Positions 46,648 through 56,840 of a stretch of DNA of 64,000 nucleotides are shown one piece after another. The stretch's first letter is position 1. Each line of letters begins with the position of its first letter. The position numbers and the translations under genes are program-made. The stretch spans positions 62,001 through 126,000 of the forward strand of contig PCWG01000004.1 in the NCBI GenBank assembly GCA_002787235.1, given 5' to 3'. This DNA comes from Nitrospinae bacterium CG11_big_fil_rev_8_21_14_0_20_45_15 (GTDB taxonomy: Bacteria > Nitrospinota > Nitrospinia > Nitrospinales > VA-1). The notes under the pieces are model-generated. The model was not told the DNA's origin and made no database searches. It worked only from the letters and a program-made list of their open reading frames with translations.

Positions 46648-47061
46648 ATGTTGATGCCAAAGAAGGTCAAATATCGTAAGCGACATAAAGGTCGAATGCG
46701 AGGAGTAGCATTTCGAGGGGGTAAGGTCAGTTTTGGTTCCTTTGGGTTGCAAGCAACCGAGTGCGGACGTATTACAGACCGCCAGATAGAAGCGGCCCGT
46801 ATTGCCATGACTCGATATGTGAAGCGAGGTGGAAAAGTTTGGTTGAGAATTTTCCCAGACAAGCCAGTTTCCAGCAAGCCCGCTGAAACACGAATGGGTA
46901 AAGGTAAAGGCAATCCGGATTTCTGGGTAGCCGTAGTCAAGCCGGGGCGAATGTTGTATGAGATGGAAGGCGTTCCGGAAGTAACAGCAAAGGAAGCCTT
47001 TCGGCTGGCCGCACATAAGTTACCCATCTCCACCCGTTTTGTAGTAAAAGAACAAATTTAA
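46648..47061 (+). CDS. rplP: 50S ribosomal protein L16
   Basis: A 137-residue protein: [19 protein letters not shown] at the start, then [20 protein letters not shown], the loop facing the A-site tRNA. It organises the peptidyl transferase centre. Confidence 0.97.
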   Translation: MLMPKKVKYRKRHKGRMRGVAFRGGKVSFGSFGLQATECGRITDRQIEAARIAMTRYVKRGGKVWLRIFPDKPVSSKPAETRMGKGKGNPDFWVAVVKPGRMLYEMEGVPEVTAKEAFRLAAHKLPISTRFVVKEQI

Positions 47062-47168
47062 GGGAACCGCCAATAATTAGATTGTTTTAAAAGGCAACTC
47101 GCAACCTTATGAACAGGTTAAGTATGGTAGAAAGCCATTTGCAGAGATGCCCTTAAGCCAAAGGAAAT

Positions 47169-47423
47169 ATGAAGCCGCTAGAAATCAGAGAGTTGTCGGA
47201 AAAAGAAAGAAGCGATAAAATTGCGGACCTGTCTCAGGAGTATTTCAACCTGAAGTTTCAGGTCGCCACCGGGAAAATTGAAGATCCTTCGCGCTTGAAG
47301 TATATCCGCAGGGATCTTGCCCGAATCAAAACGATTCAACAAGAGTTTGAAGGCAAGGCCCAGGGCGCTGGTGCCGGGGTAGATGAGAAACAGGAGCCAG
47401 AAACGGCCCCCGCTAAAAAATAA
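47169..47423 (+). CDS. rpmC: 50S ribosomal protein L29
   Basis: An 84-residue protein, longer than the usual 60-70 because of an Ala/Gly/Glu-rich tail (GAGAGVDEKQEPETAPAKK). The core LSQEYFNLKFQVATGKIEDP and LKYIRRDLARIKTI are typical. A 107-base gap precedes it, larger than others in the operon. Confidence 0.94.
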   Translation: MKPLEIRELSEKERSDKIADLSQEYFNLKFQVATGKIEDPSRLKYIRRDLARIKTIQQEFEGKAQGAGAGVDEKQEPETAPAKK

Positions 47424-47450
47424 CCGGTATTGAGCCGGCAGGAGTATCTT

Positions 47451-47732
47451 TTGAAAGAAAAGAATGTAGCCAAAACCCTAACGGGCACCGTCGTTAGCGA
47501 CAAAATGGATAAAACCGTCATGGTGAGCGTTGAGCGGAAATTTATGGACACAACCTTTAAAAAGGTTGTCAAAAGAACACGCAAGTTTAGCGTCCATGAC
47601 GAGAAAAATCAGTGTAATACTGGGGATTTTGTTGTCATTTGCCAGACCCGTCCGTTGAGCAAAACCAAGCGTTGGAGGTTTTTGGAAATGATAAAAAAGG
47701 CAGAGATCATCGGAGAGGCGGAAGCTAAATGA
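47451..47732 (+). CDS. rpsQ: 30S ribosomal protein S17
   Basis: A 93-residue protein. TTG at 47451 with GGAG 6 bases upstream is preferred over TTG at 47430, since [20 protein letters not shown] follows soon after, as is normal. [20 protein letters not shown] is the C-terminal signature. It overlaps rplN by four bases. Confidence 0.94.
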   Translation: MKEKNVAKTLTGTVVSDKMDKTVMVSVERKFMDTTFKKVVKRTRKFSVHDEKNQCNTGDFVVICQTRPLSKTKRWRFLEMIKKAEIIGEAEAK

Positions 47733-48097
47733 TTCAACTGAGAACTGTTCTAGAAGCGGCAGATAATTCTGGCGCGAAAGTGGTTCAGTGTATAAAAGTC
47801 CTGGGCGGCTCAAAACGGCGATATGCTCGTGTTGGAGATATTATTGTTGTTGCAGTAAAAGAGGCCGAACCACACACACCCATTAAAAAGGGTGAAGTGA
47901 AGAAGGCGGTCGTTGTGCGCACACGCAAAGAAATCAGACGTTCTAACGGGACATACATAAAATTCGATAGTAATGCTGCCGTGTTGATTAATGAGGCAAA
48001 AGAGCCAATAGGAACACGTATATTTGGTCCAGTGGCTCGTGAGTTACGGGCAAAGCGTTTTATGAAAATCCTTTCTCTCGCGCCGGAGGTGCTATAA
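47729..48097 (+). CDS. rplN: 50S ribosomal protein L14
   Basis: A 122-residue protein, first of the spc block. [20 protein letters not shown] and [20 protein letters not shown] are diagnostic. It contacts 16S rRNA at an intersubunit bridge. Overlaps both neighbours (ATGA with rpsQ, TAATG with rplX). Confidence 0.97.
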   Translation: MIQLRTVLEAADNSGAKVVQCIKVLGGSKRRYARVGDIIVVAVKEAEPHTPIKKGEVKKAVVVRTRKEIRRSNGTYIKFDSNAAVLINEAKEPIGTRIFGPVARELRAKRFMKILSLAPEVL

Positions 48098-48429
48098 TGG
48101 CTGGTAGAGGGACAAAACTTAAAAAAGATGATATTGTGCAAGTCATCTCTGGAAAAGAAAAAGGAAAAAAGGGTAAAGTATTGGCCTTTTATCCAGATGA
48201 AGGGCGTATCACAGTTGAAAAGCTGAACATGCTCAAAAAACACACCAAAGGTGATGGCAAGTCTCGTCAACCTGGTATCGTTGAGCAAGAAGGTAAGATG
48301 CATATTTCAAACGTGATGCTGGCTTGCGATAAATGCGGCAAAGGTGTTCGTGTCAAACGCAAACAACTTGAAGACGGAAAACGCGTACGTATTTGTCAAA
48401 AATGCGGCGAGGTGATGGACAGGGTATAA
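48097..48429 (+). CDS. rplX: 50S ribosomal protein L24
   Basis: A 110-residue KOW-domain protein ([20 protein letters not shown]). The C-terminus has two Cys pairs, CDKCGKG and CQKCGEV, that could bind zinc, as in several bacterial L24 proteins. It starts assembly of the large subunit. Confidence 0.96.
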   Translation: MAGRGTKLKKDDIVQVISGKEKGKKGKVLAFYPDEGRITVEKLNMLKKHTKGDGKSRQPGIVEQEGKMHISNVMLACDKCGKGVRVKRKQLEDGKRVRICQKCGEVMDRV

Positions 48430-48971
48430 TGATGACAAATTTAAAAATAGCGTACAAAGAAAAACATCGAGCACAGGTTCAAAAAGATTTGGGTCTCACG
48501 AACGTGATGGAGATCCCCAAGCTTGAGAAAATCGTCCTCAATATGGGTTTGGGTGAAGCGATACAGGATTCCAAATTGATTGAAGCAGGCGTTGAACAGT
48601 TGCGAACGATTACAGGACAAATGCCCATTATCACCCGCGCTAAAAAGGCGATCTCCAATTTCAAATTGCGAGAAGGTCTCCCGATTGGGGTCAAGGTGAC
48701 ATTGCGTGGTGACAGAATGTATGAATTCTTTGAAAGACTGGTCGGCTTTGCTCTGCCACGTGTTCGCGACTTTAAAGGGCTTTCCCCGAAAGCATTTGAT
48801 GGACGAGGCAACTATTCAATCGGTATCAAAGAACAGTTGATTTTTCCTGAGATTGATTTTGACAAAGTAGATAAAATCAAGGGAATGAATATCACAATTT
48901 GTACGTCAGCCAGGACCGACGAAGAAGCAAAATGTTTATTGACTCACTTGGGGCTTCCATTAAGGAAGTAA
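48429..48971 (+). CDS. rplE: 50S ribosomal protein L5
   Basis: A 180-residue protein (E. coli 179). The ATG-ATG at 48429, overlapping the rplX stop by one base, is chosen over a longer frame within rpl[20 protein letters not shown] and FVLPRVRDF-type [20 protein letters not shown] are typical. It binds 5S rRNA. Confidence 0.96.
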   Translation: MMTNLKIAYKEKHRAQVQKDLGLTNVMEIPKLEKIVLNMGLGEAIQDSKLIEAGVEQLRTITGQMPIITRAKKAISNFKLREGLPIGVKVTLRGDRMYEFFERLVGFALPRVRDFKGLSPKAFDGRGNYSIGIKEQLIFPEIDFDKVDKIKGMNITICTSARTDEEAKCLLTHLGLPLRK

Positions 48972-49019
48972 CTTGAACTCTTGGTCACGCTTGTATAGGC
49001 GGTGACACCGGAAAACAAA

Positions 49020-49205
49020 ATGGCAAAAAAATCGCTGATCGCCAAATCAGAGAAACCAAAAAAATTCAAAGTGCGCGAGTACAACCGTTGCAATGTTTGC
49101 GGACGTCCGCGAGCGTTTCTCAGAAAGTTCGGTATGTGCCGAATTTGTTTCAGAGAGCGTGCATTGTTGGGAGAAATCCCTGGCGTCACTAAATCCAGCT
49201 GGTAA
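49020..49205 (+). CDS. rpsN: 30S ribosomal protein S14, zinc-binding type
   Basis: A 61-residue short form with [20 protein letters not shown], the four-Cys zinc ribbon. The ATG at 49020 begins [20 protein letters not shown]; the longer frame from 49002 is rejected. It sits in the 30S head near the decoding site. Confidence 0.96.
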   Translation: MAKKSLIAKSEKPKKFKVREYNRCNVCGRPRAFLRKFGMCRICFRERALLGEIPGVTKSSW

Positions 49206-49260
49206 ACCGCCGCTTTAAAGCAAATAGCTAGCGCATTATATTCAGGAGTCTTAATCGCTT

Positions 49261-49656
49261 ATGTCAATGACGGACCCCATCGCAGATTATTTTACCCGCA
49301 TCCGTAATGGATTGATGGTCAAAAAGGATCGCGTTGAAATTCCAAGTTCGAAGCTTAAAACAAGGATTTCGGAGATTCTGAAAGAAGAAGGTTTTATCCG
49401 AAATTATCGCGTGTTTGAAGATGGTAAGCAGGGCATACTGCGCGTGTACTTGAAGTATAAAGAGGGTGAGTCTGTTATTCGTGGAATCAAGCGAATAAGC
49501 ACCCCTGGTAAAAGAAATTACGTGAGTGCCGGCGAGGTTCCGCGTGTGCTGAATGGTTTGGGCATCGCCCTCATCACCACTTCTTCGGGAGTGCTCACCG
49601 ATGAAAAATGTAGAGAAAAAGCCGTGGGCGGCGAAGTGCTGGGCCACGTTTGGTAG
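49261..49656 (+). CDS. rpsH: 30S ribosomal protein S8
   Basis: A 131-residue protein. [20 protein letters not shown] at the start; [25 protein letters not shown] at the end. In E. coli S8 represses the spc operon by binding mRNA near the rplE start. Confidence 0.96.
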   Translation: MSMTDPIADYFTRIRNGLMVKKDRVEIPSSKLKTRISEILKEEGFIRNYRVFEDGKQGILRVYLKYKEGESVIRGIKRISTPGKRNYVSAGEVPRVLNGLGIALITTSSGVLTDEKCREKAVGGEVLGHVW

Positions 49657-49715
49657 ATGGTGGATCTAAAAGGCCCGCTAATAATTAATATCAGGCAGAA
49701 TTCAAGGTTTAAGTT

Positions 49716-50264
49716 ATGTCTCGGATAGGCAAAAAATCTATTCCCGTTCCCTCGGGAGTTGACTTTAAGATCGACGGCAATCAGATTACAGTCAAGGGCC
49801 CCAAAGGTGAGCTTAAGCGCGATTTGCATCCTTTGATGAAAATTGTGTCAGAGAGTGGTGAAGCTCGTGTAGAGCGCCCCGATGACAGCAGGCAAAGCCG
49901 GGCATTGCACGGTTTGACTCGTAGTTTGGTTAATAATATGGTTCTCGGCGTGACGCAAGGATTTGATAAGTCCTTAAAGATTGTCGGTGTAGGTTATCGC
50001 TGCGAATTGAAAGGGACGACTTTGGTTTTGAATGTGGGTCATTCACATCCCATAGAGTACCCCGCACCGAACGGAGTCACTTTTGAAGTGGATTCGAAAG
50101 CTAACATTGTAAAAGTATTAGGGATCAATAAAGAATCTGTGGGTCAGGCCGCGGCAGAAATTCGATCGTATAGGCCACCAGAGCCCTATAAAGGGAAGGG
50201 TATCATGTATTCCGACGAAAAACTCATTCGCAAGGCAGGCAAAACGGCCGGGTCCAAGGGCTGA
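49716..50264 (+). CDS. rplF: 50S ribosomal protein L6
   Basis: A 182-residue protein: SRIGKKSIPVPSGVDFKIDG opens two similar domains; the C-terminal signature is YRPPEPYKGKGIMYSDEKL. It supports the sarcin-ricin loop region. Confidence 0.97.
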   Translation: MSRIGKKSIPVPSGVDFKIDGNQITVKGPKGELKRDLHPLMKIVSESGEARVERPDDSRQSRALHGLTRSLVNNMVLGVTQGFDKSLKIVGVGYRCELKGTTLVLNVGHSHPIEYPAPNGVTFEVDSKANIVKVLGINKESVGQAAAEIRSYRPPEPYKGKGIMYSDEKLIRKAGKTAGSKG

Positions 50265-50270
50265 TAAAAT

Positions 50271-50636
50271 ATGAAAACAAATGCAAGGTATGAAGCAAGG
50301 CTGAAAAGAAAGCAACGTGTCAAAAAGAAAGTGCAACGTAATAAAACCAAGTTGCGCCTGACCGTGTTTAAGAGTGCCAATCATATTTACGCTCAGATCA
50401 TCGACGATCTGCAGGGTAAGACGCTAGTTTCAGAGTCCACCCAGTCTCCCGCTTTTAAAGAGCAAATGAAGTATGGCGGCAATGTGAAAGCAGCCTGTCT
50501 GGTGGGAAGTCTGTTGGGTGAGAAGGCAATTAAAGAAGGAATCAAGGAAGTATATTGCGACCGAAATGGTTTCATTTATGCGGGACGTATTGGCGCATTG
50601 GCTGATGCGGTACGCGAAAAAGGTGTGCAGTTCTAG
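50271..50636 (+). CDS. rplR: 50S ribosomal protein L18
   Basis: A 121-residue protein with basic N-terminus (RLKRKQRVKKKVQRNKTKLR) and the signature FDRNGFIYAGRIGALADAVRE-like VYCDRNGFIYAGRIGALADA. It links 5S rRNA to the large subunit. A 117-base gap without other features follows. Confidence 0.95.
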   Translation: MKTNARYEARLKRKQRVKKKVQRNKTKLRLTVFKSANHIYAQIIDDLQGKTLVSESTQSPAFKEQMKYGGNVKAACLVGSLLGEKAIKEGIKEVYCDRNGFIYAGRIGALADAVREKGVQF

Positions 50637-50753
50637 TTTGGTGAGACTGGTTTATTCCCAATTTAGATTTGTGGCGGTCTAATAATAGAGTGCTTTGAAC
50701 GCATATGTAGCGCACGGCCGGAAAACCGGATCGTACTTTAGCGGAGGTGTGGA

Positions 50754-51239
50754 TTGCAGGAACAAAAGGACGCGAGACAAGAATATATCGATAAGGTGGT
50801 CAATATCCGTCGTGTGGCCAAGGTAGTTAAAGGTGGTCGTAGGTTTGGCTTTAGCGCGCTGGTTGTTGTTGGAAACCGAGACGGTGAAGTGGGTTGGGGT
50901 TTGGGTAAGGCCAGTGAAGTCCCAGAGGCGATCCGAAAAGGTGTGGAACGCGCAAAGAAGAGCCTGGTGACGGTTAATCTGGATAAGGGAACCATTCCGC
51001 ACGAAGTGATTGGAAGTTATGGTGCCGGACGTGTATTGATGAAACCCGCCTCAAGAGGAACGGGAGTCATTGCCGGAGGTGCTGTGCGTGCCGTTTTGGA
51101 CGCTGTCGGGGTGAAGGATATATTGACCAAGTGCCTTCGAACAAATAACGCGCATAATGTCGTCAAGGCCACGATCGAGGGTCTGGTTTCGCTTCGAGGA
51201 GCGAAAGAGTGCGAAAGAATGCGCGACAAAGCATTATAA
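50754..51239 (+). CDS. rpsE: 30S ribosomal protein S5
   Basis: A 161-residue protein starting at TTG after [29 protein letters not shown] begins the double-stranded RNA-binding part. It checks mRNA entry and decoding fidelity. Seventeen bases downstream is rplO; the usual rpmD (L30) is not between them. Confidence 0.96.
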   Translation: MQEQKDARQEYIDKVVNIRRVAKVVKGGRRFGFSALVVVGNRDGEVGWGLGKASEVPEAIRKGVERAKKSLVTVNLDKGTIPHEVIGSYGAGRVLMKPASRGTGVIAGGAVRAVLDAVGVKDILTKCLRTNNAHNVVKATIEGLVSLRGAKECERMRDKAL

Positions 51240-51255
51240 CAAGGGATAAGAAAGT

Positions 51256-51693
51256 ATGAAGTTATCGAATTTAAAACCAGCCCCTGGCACCAAAGTAACA
51301 AGAAAACGAGTCGGTCGCGGAATTGGATCTGGACTTGGCAAAACTTGTGGTAAAGGACAAAAGGGACAGAAGTCACGCTCAGGCGGCAAGCCACATCCAT
51401 GGTTTGAAGGTGGACAAACACCACTTCAGAGACGTCTCCCCAAAAGGGGTTTCACAAATATTTTTAGAAAAGAATACGAAGTTGTTAATTTGGACCAAAT
51501 TGCGGCAATCACAGGCGTAGATGCAATCACCCCTGAGGTTCTTAAAGCCAAAGGATTGATCCAAAAGATCGATCGCGTAAAAATATTAGGCGATGGCGAA
51601 CTGTCGACAAGCATTGCTATTACAGCTCACAAATTCAGTAGATCTGCTGTCGAGAAAATTGAAAAATCGGGCGGAAAGATTGAGATTCTATAG
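51256..51693 (+). CDS. rplO: 50S ribosomal protein L15
   Basis: A 145-residue protein: [20 protein letters not shown], then the Gly/Lys-rich [20 protein letters not shown]. Its stop TAG directly abuts the secY ATG. Confidence 0.97.
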   Translation: MKLSNLKPAPGTKVTRKRVGRGIGSGLGKTCGKGQKGQKSRSGGKPHPWFEGGQTPLQRRLPKRGFTNIFRKEYEVVNLDQIAAITGVDAITPEVLKAKGLIQKIDRVKILGDGELSTSIAITAHKFSRSAVEKIEKSGGKIEIL

Positions 51694-53010
51694 ATGAGCG
51701 GAGCGGATTCATTTGGTAACGTTTTCCGGATTCCGGAGCTGAAGCGGAGAATCATTTTTACACTGTCTCTGCTGGTAGTGTATCGTATCGGAACGCATAT
51801 CCCAACACCAGGGATCAATACGGTTGCTTTGCTTGAACTGTTCGAAAAAGCTTCGGGAACGATATTAGGTTTTTTCAATATGTTTTCCGGTGGTGCATTG
51901 AGCCGTTTGTCGGTTTTTGCGTTGGGAATCATGCCTTATATCAGTGCTTCTATTATCATCCAGTTGATGACAATGGTTTCACCGTATCTGGCCCGACTGA
52001 AAAAAGAAGGCGAAGCTGGACAGAAGAAAATCACCCAATACACGCGGTATGGAACCATTGTTTTAAGTATGGTTCAAAGTTCTGGGATAGCCGTTGGACT
52101 GGAGGCCATGAAAAGCCCCTCTGGTGGATTGATTGTTCCTCATGCTGGTTGGGAGTTCAGGGTGATGACGATTCTGACTCTGACCGCTGGAACCGCGTTT
52201 TTGATGTGGCTTGGTGAGCAGATCACTGAGCGAGGCATTGGGAACGGGATTTCGTTGATCATTTTTGCAGGAATTGTCGCCGGTACACCTGCCGCAATTT
52301 TCCAATCAATGGATTTAATGGGGACAGGAGAAATTCCAGTTCTCGTTATGTTGCTCTTGTTGGTGGTGATGATTTTTGTTGTCGGTGCGATTGTCTATAC
52401 TGAAGGTGGGCAGAGACGGATTGCTATTCAGTATGCAAAGCGAGTGGTAGGCCGTAAGATGATGGGCGGACAAACTTCGCATTTACCGCTCAAAGTAAAT
52501 ACATCCGGAGTCATACCCCCCATTTTTGCTTCGTCTATCATCATGTTTCCCGCCACGATTGCACAATTCATCAATGAACCGTGGATGCAAACAGTGGCAG
52601 GAATGCTGACTCCAGGAAACTTGTTTTACAGCATGCTTTTTGTTGGCGCGATATTTTTCTTCTGTTATTTCTATACGGCTGTTATATTCAACCCTATAGA
52701 TGTTTCTGAAAACATGAAGAAGTCGGGTGGTTTTATTCCCGGTATCCGTCCAGGTCATAAGACTTCTGAATATATTGACAAGATTCTTTCAAGAATAACG
52801 TTTTACGGTGCGATTTATCTCTCTTTAGTATGTATTTTGCCGGATTATTTGATAAAGTACTTCAATATCCCATTTTATTTCGGGGGCACGAGCTTGCTCA
52901 TTGTTGTGGGTGTTTCGCTAGATACCATGCAACAAATTGAGTCCCATCTGGTAATGCGAAATTATGATGGTTTTGTTAAAAAAGGAAGGTTGAAAGGTCG
53001 GAGGGGCTGA
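51694..53010 (+). CDS. secY: Preprotein translocase subunit SecY
   Basis: A 438-residue channel subunit with ten membrane segments. FRIPELKRRIIFTLSLLVVY, GIMPYISASIIIQLM and the cytosolic loop GGFIPGIRPGHKTSEYID are characteristic. It starts with no gap after rplO, as is common. Works with SecE (26246). Confidence 0.98.
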   Translation: MSGADSFGNVFRIPELKRRIIFTLSLLVVYRIGTHIPTPGINTVALLELFEKASGTILGFFNMFSGGALSRLSVFALGIMPYISASIIIQLMTMVSPYLARLKKEGEAGQKKITQYTRYGTIVLSMVQSSGIAVGLEAMKSPSGGLIVPHAGWEFRVMTILTLTAGTAFLMWLGEQITERGIGNGISLIIFAGIVAGTPAAIFQSMDLMGTGEIPVLVMLLLLVVMIFVVGAIVYTEGGQRRIAIQYAKRVVGRKMMGGQTSHLPLKVNTSGVIPPIFASSIIMFPATIAQFINEPWMQTVAGMLTPGNLFYSMLFVGAIFFFCYFYTAVIFNPIDVSENMKKSGGFIPGIRPGHKTSEYIDKILSRITFYGAIYLSLVCILPDYLIKYFNIPFYFGGTSLLIVVGVSLDTMQQIESHLVMRNYDGFVKKGRLKGRRG

Positions 53011-53013
53011 CCT

Positions 53014-53655
53014 ATGAGGCTCATCCTTTTAGGGCCGCCGGGTGCAGGAAAAGGCACTCAGGCCAAACTGCTAAAAGAAAAGTACGGTATTCCGCAGATT
53101 TCTACGGGTGATATATTAAGAAAAGCTGTAAAGGATCAAACCGCTGTAGGGATTGAAGTTCAAGCTTTCATGCAGGCGGGGAACCTGGTTCCTGATGAAT
53201 TAGTCATCAATTTGATTAAGGAAAGAATCAAAGAGGGAGATTGTTCGGGAGGTTTTATTCTGGATGGTTTCCCAAGGACACAGATTCAAGCGGCTAAGTT
53301 GACAGAAACATTAGGAACGATGGGTATTGAAATCGATGCCGTTGTTGAGTTCTCTGTAGACAATAAAGCACTGGTGGATCGATTGACGGGAAGATGGACT
53401 TGTACTGAATGTGGTGAGATGTTCCATGAAAGTGCCAGGAAGTCGAGGGTTGACGGCATTTGCGATCATTGCGGCGGTGCATTGTTTCAAAGAGACGACG
53501 ACAAAAGAGAGACGATAATCAATAGATTGGAAATATACAAACAGGAAACACAACCACTGATAAAATATTATAAACAACAGGGTCGGCTCAAAACCGTAGA
53601 GGGTCAGGGAGATGTGCATGAAGTTTTCTCTCAGGTCTGCTCACTCATTACCTGA
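53014..53655 (+). CDS. adk: Adenylate kinase
   Basis: A 213-residue enzyme that converts ATP and AMP to two ADP. P-loop GPPGAGKGTQAKLL at the N-terminus, DGFPRTQIQA near the middle. The LID carries four Cys (CTECGEMFHE and CDHCGG), so it binds zinc. It is 3 bases from secY. The usual next gene map (methionine aminopeptidase) is absent. Confidence 0.97.
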   Translation: MRLILLGPPGAGKGTQAKLLKEKYGIPQISTGDILRKAVKDQTAVGIEVQAFMQAGNLVPDELVINLIKERIKEGDCSGGFILDGFPRTQIQAAKLTETLGTMGIEIDAVVEFSVDNKALVDRLTGRWTCTECGEMFHESARKSRVDGICDHCGGALFQRDDDKRETIINRLEIYKQETQPLIKYYKQQGRLKTVEGQGDVHEVFSQVCSLIT

Positions 53656-53661
53656 GGTTCT

Positions 53662-53880
53662 ATGTCAAAGGAAGAATCCATAGAAGTTGAGGGGACTGTG
53701 TTGGAGCCCCTCTCAAATGCAATGTTTAGAGTTGAATTAGAAAATGGACATAACGTAGTGGCTCATATTTCGGGTAAAATGCGATTGCATTTCATCAGAA
53801 TTTTATCCGGAGATAAAGTCAAGGTGCAATTATCACCCTACGATTTAACTAAAGGTCGCATCACGTATCGCTACAAATAG
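53662..53880 (+). CDS. infA: Translation initiation factor IF-1
   Basis: A 72-residue OB-fold protein. [20 protein letters not shown] and [20 protein letters not shown] are typical. It blocks the A site during initiation. Six bases follow adk. Confidence 0.97.
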   Translation: MSKEESIEVEGTVLEPLSNAMFRVELENGHNVVAHISGKMRLHFIRILSGDKVKVQLSPYDLTKGRITYRYK

Positions 53881-53898
53881 GGAATAAAGGAAACTGTT

Positions 53899-54012
53899 AT
53901 GAAAGTCCGATCATCTGTAAAACCAATTTGTATTAAATGTAAAGTCATTCGTCGGCGCGGTGTTGTACGGGTGATTTGTGAAAATCCGAAACACAAACAG
54001 CGACAGGGCTAG
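53899..54012 (+). CDS. rpmJ: 50S ribosomal protein L36
   Basis: A 37-residue protein: [20 protein letters not shown] and [11 protein letters not shown]. Cys11, Cys14, Cys27 and His32 form the zinc site (C+ form). AAAGGAAA precedes the ATG. Confidence 0.97.
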   Translation: MKVRSSVKPICIKCKVIRRRGVVRVICENPKHKQRQG

Positions 54013-54061
54013 TCGGTTTCCCTGCGAATGCAAAACAATATTATTTAGACGAGGAGCTACA

Positions 54062-54433
54062 GTGGCCAGAATTGCGGGAGTCGATATTCCCAAGGACAAA
54101 AGGGCAGTGATTGCGTTGACCTATATTTACGGCATCGGAAGGACTTCTTCTGCTGAAATTCTTAAGAAATCTGAAATTTCTGAGGACGTACGCGTCAAAG
54201 ACCTCACGGAAGGTGAAGTAACTCGTATTCGTAATTTTGTAGAAAAAGAATACGAAGTAGAGGGCGATTTGAGAAGGAATCTTAGTATGAACGTGAAGCG
54301 CCTGATGGACATCGGGTGCTACAGGGGTCTACGACATCGAAAAGGTTTGCCTGTACGGGGTCAAAGAACGCATACGAATGCTCGTACTCGAAAAGGTCCT
54401 AAGAAAAACGTCGGCGCATCACGCAAAAAATAA
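54062..54433 (+). CDS. rpsM: 30S ribosomal protein S13
   Basis: A 123-residue protein beginning at GTG with GAGGAG about 6 bases upstream: [20 protein letters not shown]. The longer frame would start inside rpmJ and is rejected. The tail [20 protein letters not shown] touches tRNA in the P site. Confidence 0.96.
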   Translation: MARIAGVDIPKDKRAVIALTYIYGIGRTSSAEILKKSEISEDVRVKDLTEGEVTRIRNFVEKEYEVEGDLRRNLSMNVKRLMDIGCYRGLRHRKGLPVRGQRTHTNARTRKGPKKNVGASRKK

Positions 54434-54451
54434 TCGAAAGGATTGAGCTTC

Positions 54452-54844
54452 ATGGTCGATAAAAAAGTAAAGGGTGCTAAGAAAAAGCAAAAAGTTGCAC
54501 CTGAATTGGGAATAGCACATATTCACGCTACTTTCAATAATACGCTTGTCAGCATTTCAGATATGTCGGGAAATGTTATTTCCTGGTCCAGCGCGGGTGC
54601 GCAAGGTTTTAAAGGTTCACGAAAGAGCACTCCTTTTGCGGCACAGGTAGCGGCTGAAAAAGCGGCTCAAAAGGCCCGTGATATGGGTATGAAAAAATTG
54701 GAAGTTCATGTTAAGGGACCGGGTTCCGGTCGCGAGTCGGCAATAAGATCGTTACAAAAAGTAGGCATGGAAATTACGGTTATTCGTGATCGTACACCCA
54801 TCCCTCATAATGGTTGTCGTCCTCGAAAGCGAAGAAGAGTCTAA
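54452..54844 (+). CDS. rpsK: 30S ribosomal protein S11
   Basis: A 130-residue protein. The ATG at 54452, spaced 9 bases from GAAAGGA, is preferred over TTG at 54443. [19 protein letters not shown] and the end [19 protein letters not shown] are typical of the platform protein. Confidence 0.96.
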   Translation: MVDKKVKGAKKKQKVAPELGIAHIHATFNNTLVSISDMSGNVISWSSAGAQGFKGSRKSTPFAAQVAAEKAAQKARDMGMKKLEVHVKGPGSGRESAIRSLQKVGMEITVIRDRTPIPHNGCRPRKRRRV

Positions 54845-54907
54845 TAATAACTTCAGGTCCTAGTTAGTGATGGGGTTGGACCTCATATAAAAAAAGGGAG
54901 TCGGGGT

Positions 54908-55537
54908 TTGGCGAGAAATACAGGGTCGGTTTGCCGGCTGTGCCGCCGTGAAGGCATTAAATTATTTCTGAAGGGTGAGCGTTGCGAGACCGCTAAGTGC
55001 GCTATCGAGAAACGCGCTTACGCTCCAGGTCAACATGGCCAGGGAAGACGTGGCAAGTTCTCTGAGTATGGTACTCAGCTCCGAGAAAAGCAGAAGGTCA
55101 AGCGAATTTATGGCGTTCTGGAAAAACCTTTTAGAAATTATTTCGCAGTTGCGGATCGGAAAAAAGGAATCACCGGCGAAAATTTACTAGAGACTCTGGA
55201 GTTGCGTTTTGATAACGTGATCTTCCGCCTCGGACTTGCACCTTCAAGAAGTGCCGCCCGCCAGATGGTTCGGCACGGACATTTCTATATCAATGGGAAA
55301 AAGGTAGATGTCCCGTCATATATTCTGAAGCAAGGTGATACGATCAAATCCAATCCCAGAAAAACAGAAAAGGCTCCCATTAAAAAGGCGTTGGAGACGA
55401 TGAAAAATCGAACGCTCCCACATTGGTTGGCCTATGATTTTGAAAATAAGCAGGCTTTGGTACAGGCCATCCCGGTCCGGGATGATATTACCATTCCCAT
55501 TCAAGAACAATTGATCGTTGAACTGTATTCCAGATAA
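54908..55537 (+). CDS. rpsD: 30S ribosomal protein S4, zinc-binding type
   Basis: A 209-residue protein starting at TTG. Cys residues [19 protein letters not shown] and TAKC give the C+ zinc form. The S4 RNA-binding domain has [20 protein letters not shown]. In E. coli it represses the alpha operon. A 170-base gap before rpoA follows, unusually wide. Confidence 0.96.
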   Translation: MARNTGSVCRLCRREGIKLFLKGERCETAKCAIEKRAYAPGQHGQGRRGKFSEYGTQLREKQKVKRIYGVLEKPFRNYFAVADRKKGITGENLLETLELRFDNVIFRLGLAPSRSAARQMVRHGHFYINGKKVDVPSYILKQGDTIKSNPRKTEKAPIKKALETMKNRTLPHWLAYDFENKQALVQAIPVRDDITIPIQEQLIVELYSR

Positions 55538-55707
55538 TATAATCTGTTGTTTTAAGTTCATACGATAGTAGAAGGAAAACGTGCCGGTTTCGTGCCACTA
55601 TCAAGCTTTCAGGACAGTACTCTCGGGTGCTAGAGCGACGGACGAAATGGGATACGGTTTCCGGAAATCAATAATAATATGGTTGGCAGGAATTAATTGG
55701 AGGCTAC

Positions 55708-56736
55708 ATGTTTAGCGCCCAGGGAATCGTAAAACCCAAGAGATTGGAATTCGATAAAAAAACCAAAACAGATTTCTACGGCAAATTTACAGCAGGTCCT
55801 TTTGAAAGAGGCTACGGTACTACGATTGGTAATTCTTTGAGACGGATGCTGTTGTCCTCTGTTGAGGGAGCGGCGGTTGTTGCTGTAAAATTTGAAGGGG
55901 TGTATCATGAATTTTCTTCAATACCCGGTGTCGTAGAAGATGTTACAGAAATCATTCTTAATCTGAAGCAACTTAACTTGCGCTTGGCTGAAGGGGTTTC
56001 TGAAAAGAGACTTTATCTCAGAATCGATGGTTCTGCTGAGATCAAGGCCGGGAATATCACTCCGGACGGAGAAGTTACCATCCTCAACCCCGATCTTCAT
56101 ATTGCTTCAATGGATGTCGGTGGAAAGATCGATCTGGAAATGATTGTTCGCCGGGGACGTGGCTATGCTTCCGCAGAGCAACATGTGATTGAAGATGAAT
56201 CCGTTCAGATGATACCGATTGATTCGGTATTTTCTCCGGTTGAAAAAATCACTTACACGGTCGAGAATACACGCGTTGGACAATCTGCTGATTACGACTC
56301 ATTGGTGATGGAAATGTGGACCAATGGCGGGATTACGCCTGAGGATGCAGTGGCGCATGCGGCTAAAATCGTAAAAGACCATATGCAGATTTTCATCAAT
56401 TTCGATGAGGAACCCGAACCAGCTGTTCCTCAGGTAGATGAGAAACATCAGAAGACGATCACGAATTTAGCCAAAAGTGTAGAGGAATTGGAACTTTCAG
56501 TTCGCTCTTACAACTGTCTGAAAAATGCAAATATTCAAACCATTGCTGAGTTGGTGCAAAAAACCGATGGTGAGATGCTCAAGACTCGAAACTTTGGTAG
56601 AAAATCCTTGAATGAAATCAAGGAAATTCTTGAAGATATGGGATTGCATCTCGGTATCAAAGTGGATGATGAAGATTTAAAACAAATCAGTCAGTTGCGC
56701 AAGAAACGAGAAGTAGAGACGGAAGTTGAGTCATAA
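55708..56736 (+). CDS. rpoA: DNA-directed RNA polymerase subunit alpha
   Basis: A 342-residue subunit. The N-terminal dimerisation domain has [20 protein letters not shown]; the C-terminal domain (about 265-330) has [18 protein letters not shown] and [15 protein letters not shown], which contact UP elements and activators. GGAGG lies upstream of the ATG. Confidence 0.98.
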   Translation: MFSAQGIVKPKRLEFDKKTKTDFYGKFTAGPFERGYGTTIGNSLRRMLLSSVEGAAVVAVKFEGVYHEFSSIPGVVEDVTEIILNLKQLNLRLAEGVSEKRLYLRIDGSAEIKAGNITPDGEVTILNPDLHIASMDVGGKIDLEMIVRRGRGYASAEQHVIEDESVQMIPIDSVFSPVEKITYTVENTRVGQSADYDSLVMEMWTNGGITPEDAVAHAAKIVKDHMQIFINFDEEPEPAVPQVDEKHQKTITNLAKSVEELELSVRSYNCLKNANIQTIAELVQKTDGEMLKTRNFGRKSLNEIKEILEDMGLHLGIKVDDEDLKQISQLRKKREVETEVES

Positions 56737-56840
56737 AAAACGGGTCGCAAGCACTTCACTTGTTTGGAGAAGTTTTTGCTTGATTGTGACCGTTAATAAA
56801 TAAAACCTGTGTGACAGAAGTAAAAGGAAAATGAGGAGCC

